NCBI GenBank assembly: GCA_016708435.1
Contig: JADJFV010000001.1
Location: 496,001-560,000, forward strand
DNA length: 64,000 bases
Origin: Leptospiraceae bacterium
Lineage (GTDB): Bacteria; Spirochaetota; Leptospiria; Leptospirales; Leptospiraceae
Direction of reading: 5' to 3'
Both the position numbers and the translations under genes were made by a program. Positions 7,607 through 16,138 of this stretch are shown here, one piece after another (the stretch's first letter is position 1; every line of letters starts with the position of its first letter). The notes beneath the pieces were generated by a model. That model did not search any database, had not been told where the DNA came from, and saw nothing but the letters and a program-made list of their open reading frames with translations.

Positions 7607-8551
7607 TTAGGGAAGGTCTTTATTTTCAGGATATTTCTTTATGAGATAGTCCCGATTTTTTTCTCTTAGTTTATTTACTTCGGGTGTTGTATCTTCTTCT
7701 TGCGGATAATCCCCAATTAACACTCTGTAGTTTGTGCCACTTGGCTCTTTATCTGCTTTTATAAAAATTTTGCTAAATCCCATATCTGTTAGAATCTTAC
7801 AAAACTTTAATGTGTTGAATATATGAGAAAAGGAACCTACTTGAATTCCGTATCCTTTCGGATTTTGAATCATACCATGCAGATTATAGATATAACCCGC
7901 TTTGAATATTTCAGAGGAAGCTTCTTTAAAATCTACCGTTTGTTTTTCTGGCTCTACTTTCGGCAAATCTGTCGTATGCGCTGCGATGGTCTTACTAGGA
8001 TGTGAATCATTCGTTGTGGTCTTCGCACTCGCTTCGGGCTCATTTGATTTGGAATCATGTTTAATCGGATCAGCCTTCTCAGGTTTTGTTTCTGTTTTTG
8101 CAGGTAGAACAACTACTGAATCAGACCCAGGAGTTTTATTAGGCTTAGCCGTTGAAGTAGGAGTAGCTGTAGACTTAGCATCTTTTGCCGGTTCATTTGG
8201 TAATTCTACGACTTCTATTGTTACGTTGGCGACACCCTGTGAAATCATATCTAGTTCTTTTGCAGCAGCCTTAGAGACATCTAAAATTCTTACATGATGA
8301 AAAGGACCGCGATCATTGATTCGAACTACTACCGTTTTATTGTTTTTTAAGTTTGTTACTTTTATTTTAGTATTGAGAGGTAAATCACGATGAGCCGCAG
8401 TATAGGCATACATATCATACTTTTCACCACTATTTGTTTTTGCTCCATGAAATCTATCGTTATAGAAAGATGCTTTTCCAGATTGCGTAAAGCCTACCTG
8501 TGCAAATAGTTGAGAAAAAGTAAAAAGAAAAAATAAAATTAGATAACGCAT
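7607..8551 (-). CDS. rlpA: RlpA-like septal ring lytic transglycosylase with SPOR domain
   Basis: A 314-aa protein with a cleavable signal (ends LFAQ), a double-psi beta-barrel at about 22-115 containing GKASFYNDRFHGAKTNSGE and the catalytic-type RINDRGPF, a Pro/Lys/Thr-rich linker at 118-215, and a C-terminal SPOR domain (about 230-300, GYGIQVGSFSHIFNTLKF and YRVLIGDYP). RlpA proteins cleave denuded peptidoglycan glycans at division sites, to which SPOR localises them. It lies between an unknown gene paired with parA and a small lipoprotein gene, all closely spaced. Confidence 0.9.
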   Translation of the reverse strand: MRYLILFFLFTFSQLFAQVGFTQSGKASFYNDRFHGAKTNSGEKYDMYAYTAAHRDLPLNTKIKVTNLKNNKTVVVRINDRGPFHHVRILDVSKAAAKELDMISQGVANVTIEVVELPNEPAKDAKSTATPTSTAKPNKTPGSDSVVVLPAKTETKPEKADPIKHDSKSNEPEASAKTTTNDSHPSKTIAAHTTDLPKVEPEKQTVDFKEASSEIFKAGYIYNLHGMIQNPKGYGIQVGSFSHIFNTLKFCKILTDMGFSKIFIKADKEPSGTNYRVLIGDYPQEEDTTPEVNKLREKNRDYLIKKYPENKDLP

Positions 8552-8563
8552 ATTAACCTCTCA

Positions 8564-9004
8564 TTAAAGAATTCGCAGTTTAATTAATTCCTTAATCACT
8601 GCTTTTGTCATATCCCCCACAATGGGAAGATTCCATATGTATGGAATTGTAAAATCAACAACTATACTATCATCTTCTGTGCGACTTCTTCCTCCGTCAA
8701 CAAAATCCTGCCAACGAATCAAATCGAGTTTAAAACGAATATGAACACCTTCACTTCCTTCAAAGGGGGTAATAGCATTTACCTTCTTGAGTTCGATCGC
8801 CTTGTCTTGGATATTTTTATCAATGCTATCAATGACTTCGAATGCTTTGTCTACTCTTGCCTTTGGTGATCGAGTAACGGGAGCTTTCTTTGGCTTTGGA
8901 GTTTTTTCTTCAGCAGAAGTTTTCTCAATCGGTGGTTGATTTTCCGTCTGCATGGATGGATCAATCGAACTATCCAGTTTTTTTCTTTTCTTAGGCACTG
9001 TCAT
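8564..9004 (-). CDS. Unknown protein coupled to ParA-like ATPase
   Basis: A 146-aa protein with a Lys/Pro/Thr-rich, probably disordered N-terminus (1-50, PKKRKKLDSS and EEKTPKPKKAP) and a compact C-terminal half (HIRFKLDLIRWQDFVDGG, FTIPYIWNLPIVGD). Its start overlaps the end of the parA-like gene by 14 nt, so translation is likely coupled. It occupies the place of a ParB or cargo partner but has no ParB motif or helix-turn-helix I can see. A basic N-terminal tail that stimulates ParA ATPase is common among such partners; that role is inference. Confidence 0.7.
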   Translation of the reverse strand: MTVPKKRKKLDSSIDPSMQTENQPPIEKTSAEEKTPKPKKAPVTRSPKARVDKAFEVIDSIDKNIQDKAIELKKVNAITPFEGSEGVHIRFKLDLIRWQDFVDGGRSRTEDDSIVVDFTIPYIWNLPIVGDMTKAVIKELIKLRIL

Positions 9005-9722
9005 GAGTTTTCTCCGCTAATTTTTGCATGATAGAATGAGCGATGCATTCAATATCTTCAACTGCACGCGCTCCTCCTACATATAATCTTTTATTATTTT
9101 TAATAGAATCCACATATTCAAGAAGATTCGTTCCTTCTCGATTGAAATTTTCATAAATAGAACGAAATGGATATACTACTTCGAGGCAACCCACGTAATC
9201 CGGTAAAATATCTTTAAAATAATCAATGACTTTTTCTTTGTTGGATTGTGCATTCGTAAAAGTAGGTAGTATAAAAAAGTTTCCTTTCTTTATCGGATAA
9301 GAGCGAATAATCTCTTTGATGATAGGAAGAAGATTATCCGCGAACGCAGACTCGTCGTTAGTCGAAGTTCTCATTGGGATAACAATTATATCTGAAATAG
9401 CACAAGCAAATTTTGTGTGCAGCTTACTCGTGCTCTCTCCTGGAATATCTAAGACTAATAACTCGTTATGCGTAGCGATGTTTTTAATTCCATCTTGAAT
9501 TACTTCTTTTTGTGTGCTAGAAATATGATGAAAGGAAACGTTATCCGAATTACGGTTCTCCTCTGTTCTTTCTTGCCACCAGTTTTTTAGAGTTCCCTGC
9601 GGGTCTAATTCTACTAATGCAATTGATTTGAATTTGTCATGGAAGGCTTTTGAAAAAGTCGTATTGACTGCAAGAGTGCTTTTCCCTGTTCCGCCTTTAG
9701 TTTGCACGAAGCTGATAATCAT
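8991..9722 (-). CDS. ParA/MinD-family ATPase
   Basis: A 243-aa protein that opens MIISFVQTKGGTGKST, the deviant Walker A motif (K-G-G-T-G-K-S) of ParA/MinD ATPases, with LVELDPQGTLKNWWQER as Walker A' and LLVLDIPGEST as Walker B. It lacks an N-terminal DNA-binding extension, so it is of the short orphan ParA type that positions protein or envelope cargo rather than plasmid DNA. It heads the run to rlpA, which suggests positioning of division or envelope machinery, by inference. The 9723-9884 gap separates it from the divergent acyl-CoA ligase gene and should hold both promoters. Confidence 0.88.
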   Translation of the reverse strand: MIISFVQTKGGTGKSTLAVNTTFSKAFHDKFKSIALVELDPQGTLKNWWQERTEENRNSDNVSFHHISSTQKEVIQDGIKNIATHNELLVLDIPGESTSKLHTKFACAISDIIVIPMRTSTNDESAFADNLLPIIKEIIRSYPIKKGNFFILPTFTNAQSNKEKVIDYFKDILPDYVGCLEVVYPFRSIYENFNREGTNLLEYVDSIKNNKRLYVGGARAVEDIECIAHSIMQKLAEKTHDSA

Positions 9723-9884
9723 AATTTTTATATCCGAGAGTTTATTTACAGAATTTCATTATTAAAGCATAGGTCAACGATTTAAAATAAGATGCTTTCA
9801 ATTGTCATTCTCAAAATTTCTGATTGCAGAAACTTTCCTGCTTTGAATAAGTTATAAAAAAGTCCCTTTCAAGAGAGCCTAGCT

Positions 9885-11822
9885 ATGGAAAAAAAAATTT
9901 CACCTATAAAGAATACTCTATATGAGTTTATGAAAGATGCGAGAACGAAAAATGCGAGTATCACTGCTCAAATGTTTCGAGTAGGTGGACCAACTCTTCA
10001 AAGCATTAACTTTCAAGAGCTATATGAAAAGATTCAATTGATCTCTTTTGGTTTTATCAAATTGGGAATTCAGAAAGGAGATCGCATTGGTCTTGTGGCA
10101 GACAGTGGACCTAAGTTCATGTGGCTTGCAATGGGAATTACAAATATTGGTGCCGTTGATGTGCCGCGTGGAACGGATGCGACTACGGAGGATTTGCTCT
10201 ATATCTTTAATCATGCTTCCTGTCGCGCAATCATTCTGGAAAACTTAAAAGCTTACGAAAAAATTCAAGCAAATCTTTCTAAGCTAAAAGACCTACAATA
10301 TATTATATTTTATAGCGAGCCCGGAGAAATAAAAAATACATCTAAAGTAGAAATTCTTACATTCGACGAATTGCTATTAGCCGGTGAAAAACATCGTAAG
10401 ACAAAGCCAGACGCTTTTGAAAAAATGGGAGCAGCTATCGAGCCGATGGACTTAGCGACTATCATTTACACCTCAGGCACAACAGGAACACCGAAAGGTG
10501 TAATGCTGTCTCATAACAATTATGTGTGGATGTCTATAAAATTGGAAGAAGCACTTAGGGCAACAGGTTTAAAATTGATAGGCGATGAGACTACTCTCGG
10601 TTATCTCCCACCTTGGCATATTGGAGATCGTCTTTTTGAAAGCACCTGCATTGGAATTGGAGTGACGATTGCATTTACAAGCATTCCAAATCTAGCTTCT
10701 GATTTAAAATCAGTCAATCCTACTATGATGTTTTCAGTGCCACGTGTTTGGGAAAGTTTTTACAATAAGATTTTAGAAAATGTAAAAAATGCTCCGCCCG
10801 CTCGTCGCGCTTTGTTTAATTTAGCATCCAGTGCAGCTATGAGTTATACGCAAAATCGTGATTATCTGCGAGGATCATCTTTGCAAATAGAGCCAGAGAA
10901 GTTAGGCTCTATGATAGTAAATAAAATAAAGTCCGTAGTCTTAACGACGTTGTTATTTATTCCTTACCAACTTTCGAAACCAATTTTATCAAAAGTAAAA
11001 GGAGCACTTGGAAATAGAATCCGGTTTGCTTTTTCGGGAGCGGGTGCATTGCCGTATCATATCGACCGATTTTTTTATTCGATTGGTCTTCCTATTTTAG
11101 AGACATATGGTATGAGCGAAACGACGGGCGTTTCCTGTTTGCGAGATTTTGCAAGACCGGTGATTGGAACTCTTGGAAAAAATCTATCCGAAATCGAACT
11201 CAAGTTAGTCGATGAAAAAGGAAATGTCATCACCGAACCAAACGTAAAAGGAGTTGCCTATCACAAAGGTCAACATATCATGATGGGGTATTACAGAGAC
11301 CCTGAGAAGACAAAAGCAGTATTAACCGCTGATGGTTGGCTCAATTCGGGAGACATTTTAATTCATACTGCGAGCGGACAATTCAAATTTGCCGGTAGAG
11401 CAAAGGATACAATCGTTCTTCTGGGTGGAGAGAACCTAGAGCCAGAGCCAATCGAATTTGCCCTTGTGCAAAGTGAATTCATTCATCAAGTAATGGTAGT
11501 AGGACAAGACAAAAAGACTCTAGGTGCGTTAATCGTTCCTGCGTTTGACAAAGTAGAGAAATACTTTAAAGCACAAAATATTGCTTTGCCTGCAGGTAGA
11601 GAAGACTGGAAGACAGATATTAAAATAATCAATCTTTTTAAGGCTGAAATTAAACAGCGAGTCTCTTCTGAAAAAGGATTTAAGTCCTTTGAAAAAGTAA
11701 CCGGCTTTGCAATACTTGCAAAAGAATTTGAACCCGGAAAGGAATTGACTCAGACTTTAAAGCTTCGTCGCAATGTAATGTTTGATTTATATAAAACGGA
11801 AATTGAGGATATTTACAAGTAG
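9885..11822 (+). CDS. Long-chain fatty-acid-CoA ligase (AMP-forming)
   Basis: A 645-aa ANL-superfamily enzyme. It has the P-loop-like TIIYTSGTTGTPKGVMLSH (about residues 197-215), ETYGMSETTG (about 406-415), the GWLNSGDI motif (about 485) and the hinge/C-terminal KDTIVLLGGENLEPEPIE. It activates fatty acids to acyl-CoA via an acyl-adenylate. Length is that of the FadD15-like or bacterial long-chain ACSL group. Leptospires live on long-chain fatty acids, so multiple such ligases are expected. An SCO1-like gene follows after 8 nt. Confidence 0.92.
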   Translation: MEKKISPIKNTLYEFMKDARTKNASITAQMFRVGGPTLQSINFQELYEKIQLISFGFIKLGIQKGDRIGLVADSGPKFMWLAMGITNIGAVDVPRGTDATTEDLLYIFNHASCRAIILENLKAYEKIQANLSKLKDLQYIIFYSEPGEIKNTSKVEILTFDELLLAGEKHRKTKPDAFEKMGAAIEPMDLATIIYTSGTTGTPKGVMLSHNNYVWMSIKLEEALRATGLKLIGDETTLGYLPPWHIGDRLFESTCIGIGVTIAFTSIPNLASDLKSVNPTMMFSVPRVWESFYNKILENVKNAPPARRALFNLASSAAMSYTQNRDYLRGSSLQIEPEKLGSMIVNKIKSVVLTTLLFIPYQLSKPILSKVKGALGNRIRFAFSGAGALPYHIDRFFYSIGLPILETYGMSETTGVSCLRDFARPVIGTLGKNLSEIELKLVDEKGNVITEPNVKGVAYHKGQHIMMGYYRDPEKTKAVLTADGWLNSGDILIHTASGQFKFAGRAKDTIVLLGGENLEPEPIEFALVQSEFIHQVMVVGQDKKTLGALIVPAFDKVEKYFKAQNIALPAGREDWKTDIKIINLFKAEIKQRVSSEKGFKSFEKVTGFAILAKEFEPGKELTQTLKLRRNVMFDLYKTEIEDIYK

Positions 11823-11830
11823 CCTCCAGA

Positions 11831-12400
11831 ATGAAGTTTATTTCGTTTCAATTTTTACTGTTAGTGCTATCTCTTTGCGCGAATTTGGGATATGGTTTTG
11901 TTACCAATAAGCAGATAGGCAATTTAGAATTAGCCACTGAAACAGGAAGCCAATATCTTCATAACTACCAAGCTGATGGGTATATCTTTTTCTTTGGATA
12001 CAGTAGATGCAATACTACTTGTCCAATGGGTTTGCAAACATTTCACAAATTGTATGCGAATCCGAAATTTCCCAAAGGAGTGATTCCTTTTTTTATTAGC
12101 ATTGATTTAGCTCGCGACAATTGGGAAAACTTAAATCGACTCAGTAAAAACTACAATGATAGAATTGTTTTCATCTTACCGCATTCGGAGGAAGAGCTTC
12201 GGCAGCTAACAAAAGAATTCGAAGTGCAATTTTCAAAAACAAATGCACTTGATTCAAACTATGAAATCAATCACACTGGAAATATTTTTTTCGTGGATTC
12301 CAAATTTAAACTCGTAAGAATATTTACTAGTAATCATCGCGATGCAACCAAAATTGCGAATGAGATTTATAGTTATTATCAAACAGCTAGGGTAAATTAA
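11831..12400 (+). CDS. SCO1/SenC-family copper-binding thioredoxin-fold protein
   Basis: A 189-aa exported protein with signal MKFISFQFLLLVLSLCANLGYG and a thioredoxin-like fold. It keeps the C-x3-C copper site in GYSRCNTTCPMG (about residues 56-67) and a histidine in NHTGNIFFVD (about 148) that serves as third ligand in Sco proteins. Sco proteins deliver copper to the CuA site of cytochrome oxidase or act as periplasmic thiol oxidoreductases. The 8-nt gap to the acyl-CoA ligase gene suggests one transcript. No oxidase genes are in the window. Confidence 0.85.
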   Translation: MKFISFQFLLLVLSLCANLGYGFVTNKQIGNLELATETGSQYLHNYQADGYIFFFGYSRCNTTCPMGLQTFHKLYANPKFPKGVIPFFISIDLARDNWENLNRLSKNYNDRIVFILPHSEEELRQLTKEFEVQFSKTNALDSNYEINHTGNIFFVDSKFKLVRIFTSNHRDATKIANEIYSYYQTARVN

Positions 12401-12526
12401 TATAAAGCAGTTCATTCATCTTTAATTTATTGCTTTACTTTAGCAAATTTTCCTTTTTATTCTGCTATTATTCTTTGGATTTAAAGACTAGGATTTAAGA
12501 ATAATAAAACAGAGAGTAAAATAATC

Positions 12527-14062
12527 ATGATCGATACAATTGAATCAGTGGGTGCTCGAAACGAAAATGAAATTTTTGATAAAATCTTTATAACAATTTT
12601 TTCTATACATATCCCGGTTGCAGTTTTCCTTTCTCTTGGTTACGGGACGTGGATTACAACTATTATCTCCAGCGTGATTGTTACTTTGATTGCGCTTGTT
12701 GGGTTTCTATTTTTTAAAGGCACAAGAATTTCTAGAATCTTAAATGCAATTTCGATCATGCTCTTCTCTGGTATTTTTATTTTTGCTCAGCTTGGTAGAA
12801 TTGAAATGCATTTCCATGTATTTGCTTGTCTCGCTTTTCTTTTGATTTATAAAGATTGGTTAGTTCTAGTTGTCGCCGGTGCAACGATTGCAATTCACCA
12901 TGTGATAGGAAATCTTTTACAAACGTATGAGGTTAATATCAATAATTCCCCATTTGTAATTTTCAACTATGGGCATGGTTGGGATATTGTGTTTCTTCAT
13001 GCTTTCTTTGTAGTTGTAGAAGTAGGGGTTTTAAGTTATTTTGCTCTACTCTTAAGAAAACAATTAGAAGAATCGAATTCTAGGCATTTGAAAATTTCAA
13101 AAATGCTAAGTGCGAATTCAGAAATCGTTCCTGATATCAAGGCATCCTCTAGTGCCGTAGAATCAATATTCACAACAGTGAAATCTGCTTCTAAAAATAT
13201 CTTACTTCAATCCCAAAAACAAGCAGAAAGAACTCATGAAATTTCTGCTAGTCTAGATGAAATTTCGACTAACGTTGAATCTATATCTGATAATACAAAA
13301 AAACAATTCGATTCTGTTTTAAAAATAAATAATGACTGGCAAGTTACTAGTGAAGGTTCTAAAAAGCTAGACAGCATGTTTAAAAACTTTACGAGCGTTG
13401 TAGATAAGGCTAAGAACCATGCTTCTAAAGGCGATGAACAATTGTCCAATATTTCTATTTCGATTCAAGCAATCAATAAAATGTATGATGAAATGAAGTC
13501 ACTTACTACCGGTATACATGGAATAGCCGACCAAATCAATCTATTATCTTTAAATGCTTCCATTGAGGCAGCGCGTGCGGGTGAATATGGTAGAGGTTTT
13601 GGAGTTGTGGCACAGGAAGTTTCGAAATTAGCAGAACGAACTCGCTCTAGCCTAAGAGAGAGCGATGGGATATTACAAAATTCTAAATCTGTTATCGAAG
13701 GCACAAAATCAAGCTTATCCGCAACATCTGAAGTATTAAAAGCGTTAGTCAATGAAGTTGAAAAATCTAGCAATCAATCAAAAGAAATTTCTAGAGAGCA
13801 AAGAAGTCTTTCTCAAAATTTAGAAGGGTTTGCTGTAAAGCTTTCTGAAATAAAAACGGAATCAAATGCAATTCAAGAAGCAGCGCGAGAACTAAAGCAT
13901 GGTGTTCAAGTAATTTTAGAAGCAATAACGGAGATTACGCAGAAGACAAAAGTATTCGCAGAGGGCGCACATGAAATGGATGAAACAATTCATGCCTCTG
14001 ACTCCATGATCTCGAAATTACAAAAAATTTTAGAAAAATTAGAATATATAAGTATCGCTTAA
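12527..14062 (+). CDS. Methyl-accepting chemotaxis protein with His-rich membrane domain
   Basis: A 511-aa chemoreceptor. Residues 20-185 hold several hydrophobic segments and almost no periplasmic loop. Histidines cluster in or near membrane helices (HFHVFACL, IAIHHVIGN, YGHGWDIVFLHAF). The cytoplasmic part has a long coiled coil and the signalling tip DQINLLSLNASIEAARAGEYG-like segment (about residues 335-355, given here as key residues N-L-L-A-L-N-type with E-A-A-R-A-G). The membrane part recalls a module seen in other MCPs lacking a sensor domain. It may sense a membrane or redox signal; ligand unknown. Confidence 0.88.
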   Translation: MIDTIESVGARNENEIFDKIFITIFSIHIPVAVFLSLGYGTWITTIISSVIVTLIALVGFLFFKGTRISRILNAISIMLFSGIFIFAQLGRIEMHFHVFACLAFLLIYKDWLVLVVAGATIAIHHVIGNLLQTYEVNINNSPFVIFNYGHGWDIVFLHAFFVVVEVGVLSYFALLLRKQLEESNSRHLKISKMLSANSEIVPDIKASSSAVESIFTTVKSASKNILLQSQKQAERTHEISASLDEISTNVESISDNTKKQFDSVLKINNDWQVTSEGSKKLDSMFKNFTSVVDKAKNHASKGDEQLSNISISIQAINKMYDEMKSLTTGIHGIADQINLLSLNASIEAARAGEYGRGFGVVAQEVSKLAERTRSSLRESDGILQNSKSVIEGTKSSLSATSEVLKALVNEVEKSSNQSKEISREQRSLSQNLEGFAVKLSEIKTESNAIQEAARELKHGVQVILEAITEITQKTKVFAEGAHEMDETIHASDSMISKLQKILEKLEYISIA

Positions 14063-14110
14063 AGTTTCTGATTTAGATGTAATCAAGTCAGAGTGGTTTT
14101 CTGAATTTTT

Positions 14111-14143
14111 ATCCTGTTAATCTTGTTAATCCTGTCTAAAAAA
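14111..14143. repeat. ATCCTGTTAATC-type dispersed repeat, copy 1
   Basis: The stretch ATCCTGTTAATCTTGTTAAT followed by CCTGTC and A6 resembles the degenerate repeat at 17548-17580. Both lie in intergenic DNA and end in an A-run. Such TCCTGT-AATC units occur widely in environmental bacterial genomes; function unknown. Confidence 0.5.
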
Positions 14144-14189
14144 GAATCATTTACACAAAACCAAACTAGCTTGCTTATAAAAAGTAAAG

Positions 14190-14387
14190 TTAAATATCCT
14201 TTTCTATCACTCTACTCGTATAAGGACAATGCCTACAACCATTTCCACAGCAATATCCTCGTTTTAAATGAAATTTCTCGGTAAAAACATAAAACCCATT
14301 TTCGATATAATACATTCCATCGGGCGATAAATTTTGATTATCCGCTAACTGAGAAATTTTCTCTGAATGAGTTTTATTCGTTTCCAA
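14190..14387 (-). CDS. Small Cys-rich protein, DUF5522-like
   Basis: A 65-aa protein with MYYIENGFYVFTEKFHLKRG followed by YCCGNGCRHCPY. The C-C-G-x-G-C-R-H-C-P cluster looks like a metal-binding motif and matches the short DUF5522 family as I remember it. It starts only 1 nt after the stop of the lipoprotein gene upstream, so it belongs to the same transcript as the two lipoproteins behind the cobalamin riboswitch, unless it has its own promoter. Function unknown. Confidence 0.75.
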   Translation of the reverse strand: METNKTHSEKISQLADNQNLSPDGMYYIENGFYVFTEKFHLKRGYCCGNGCRHCPYTSRVIEKDI

Positions 14388-14388
14388 T

Positions 14389-15237
14389 TTATCTAGTTCC
14401 TCTATAACGTGCCATTACTCCGTCTATGTCAGGTCCTCCACCAAATGCGCCTGTGTCTTGTAAAAAGCCGGCGCCTGTGTCAACATTGGTTCTTGCAGAT
14501 GCAGCGGTTAATCGTAAGTAAACAAATCCTTCTGATTTTATTTTATCACGAAGAGTAGTGCTGCAACCAATATTGTAATCGTTCGTTGCGCTTAGATTGT
14601 CTAGATCAAATCCGTCTCCACCTGTTTTAGAAGTATCATACAAATCATCACCAGAAAAAACATTAGATTCAACATTATAAATAACAGACGTAAGCCCCGC
14701 AAAGCGTTTCCAGTGAGTCGGATTTAGGCTATATGTTGTTTCCGGCGAAAAATTGTAATCAGGGGAAAATCCACAGTAACTCACATTGTCTTGACTGACT
14801 TCAACTATAATTGCTTCCATGAATACAGTCGAAGCGTTGCTGTTGTATTGAAATACATTTTCATAGACTATAAAATCTATTCCACTACCGTTTAATACTC
14901 GTTTTCCGCTCCATTCAAGAACCATGCTTGCATTAACTCCTGTTGCAGTAAGAGAAAACACATCCCCGGAGCCAGAGCTAAGTCCTGCACCCCTTACTCC
15001 ATTGATCGCCTTTGTTTTGTCTTGAAATCCTGAACCGTTATGATTAGGGGCTAATGTTACCGTATCCGCAATATCAGCAGGAATAGCAGCAACCGAACTA
15101 GATAGAGCAGAAATTGATTTTGAAGACTGAGAAAGTAAAAAACCAGCAGCTAATGCTGATTTACCATTTCTTGACTTTGTATGGCTACATGTAATTAGCC
15201 CAAGTAGAGAGGCTAGGACTATTATTTTTTTAAGCAT
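14389..15237 (-). CDS. Surface lipoprotein of the DFxVYENxF family, B12-riboswitch-linked
   Basis: The ATG at 15237 is chosen (282 aa) because AAGGA lies about 8 nt upstream and the product starts MLKKIIVLASLLGLITCSHT with LITC as lipobox. The body shows GSGIDFIVYENVF, EAIIVEVSQDNVSY, GGDGFDLDNL and GGPDIDGVMARYR. These match a cell-surface protein family (DFxVFENxF, VEVSxDG, GGxDIDxV) that I recall being encoded near B12-uptake genes in several phyla. A cobalamin riboswitch lies upstream of the preceding gene on the same strand, 70 nt away from this one, which supports a role in corrinoid capture. This remains inference. Confidence 0.78.
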   Translation of the reverse strand: MLKKIIVLASLLGLITCSHTKSRNGKSALAAGFLLSQSSKSISALSSSVAAIPADIADTVTLAPNHNGSGFQDKTKAINGVRGAGLSSGSGDVFSLTATGVNASMVLEWSGKRVLNGSGIDFIVYENVFQYNSNASTVFMEAIIVEVSQDNVSYCGFSPDYNFSPETTYSLNPTHWKRFAGLTSVIYNVESNVFSGDDLYDTSKTGGDGFDLDNLSATNDYNIGCSTTLRDKIKSEGFVYLRLTAASARTNVDTGAGFLQDTGAFGGGPDIDGVMARYRGTR

Positions 15238-15307
15238 TGATTTATCCTTAAAGGAGGAGACTATATAAAAAAGGGAATAATTCATTTCTACATAGTCTCT
15301 AACTTTC

Positions 15308-15886
15308 TTACTTTTTCTCTAACCTGCTCCAGGCAAAGCCACCGCATCCTGTCGTTCCAGGACTTGTTCTTGTTGTATTATCTGCAACAGCAACTGCCGC
15401 AGCAGCAGTCGCTACGGGAGTATAAATTGTGCAAGTCCAGTATTTAGTTCCTTCAGCAAAAAAAACTGTTTTTAGAAACTTACCTTTGTTCGTATCTGGA
15501 CTGAAGCATCCGCCATTATTCTCTGGATTTTGAGTGATGTAATATCCGGAAGAATTATCAAACTGAACAATTAGATAACAAGAACTATAGCCTACACCAT
15601 CTGTGAGAATAACTCCGTTTGAGTTTTGTTTGGCAGAAATTGTTATCGGTGCAGCGCCCGTTGTAGCATTTCCAGTAAAAGAATTCCATGTGCCATTCAA
15701 TATAAACTGGCTATTGTTTAGGTTGGATATAGTGGTGTTAGCCGCATTTAGACTTTGTGTTTGAACGATAGCCGCAAGAAGGGCGTTGTTCTTAGCAGAG
15801 TCGTTAGAACTAGTTGTGTTTTGACAATTGGTAAATAGAATAGCTACATAACAAAGAGTAGCCGCTAAAGTGATTTTTTGAAACAT
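15308..15886 (-). CDS. Putative lipoprotein, first gene after the cobalamin riboswitch
   Basis: The ATG at 15886 (192 aa) is preferred to an in-frame TTG at 15898 because GGAG then lies at a proper distance. The signal MFQKITLAATLCYVAILFTN is followed by C, giving a lipobox ending FTNC. The mature protein is Asn/Thr/Ala-rich with four or more cysteines (SSCYL, GGCF, WTCTIY, TGCGGFAW), perhaps disulfide-bonded outside the cell. I do not recognise a family beyond leptospiral lipoprotein. It directly follows the riboswitch, so its expression should fall when B12 is plentiful. Confidence 0.75.
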   Translation of the reverse strand: MFQKITLAATLCYVAILFTNCQNTTSSNDSAKNNALLAAIVQTQSLNAANTTISNLNNSQFILNGTWNSFTGNATTGAAPITISAKQNSNGVILTDGVGYSSCYLIVQFDNSSGYYITQNPENNGGCFSPDTNKGKFLKTVFFAEGTKYWTCTIYTPVATAAAAVAVADNTTRTSPGTTGCGGFAWSRLEKK

Positions 15887-15962
15887 GTTTTTCTCCAAGA
15901 AAATTTTATTTCCTGAAGGAGTTATACGAACCTCTATAGATGAAAAATAATTACTCTCTCAT

Positions 15963-16105
15963 CAGATACTCTAATGAAAAACTAAGAATCTTTCAATGAA
16001 ACTTTCCTTTCCACGAGAAAGTAACACAAAGAGGAGTATCTGGCTTTACAGTTGCGGGACAGCGAGGGAATTACACCCTACTTCCTCCATTCGGATAAAT
16101 CCATA
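15963..16105 (-). promoter_or_regulatory. Cobalamin (B12) riboswitch
   Basis: Read on the minus strand, 16080-16020 contains AGGGTGTAATTCCCTCGCTG, then TCCCGCAACTGTAAAGCCAG and ATACTCC. This fits the conserved core of cobalamin riboswitches (GGTG-AA-TCC, then C-G-TCCCGC-ACTGT-A, then the B12 box AGCCAG). CAGATACTC at 16042-16034 can pair exactly with GAGTATCTG at 15971-15963, a likely part of the expression platform or closing stem. It lies between purT and the lipoprotein gene starting at 15886. A TTGACA box on the same strand (16130-16125) may be the -35 element. Confidence 0.85.
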
Positions 16106-16138
16106 GTCGAAACTCTTTCGACATTGTCAAGTATAGAT

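Noticed and set aside
16104..16120. GTCGAAA/TTTCGAC hairpin considered as purT terminator
   Set aside because: No T-run follows, and it lies just ahead of the riboswitch, so its role is unclear.
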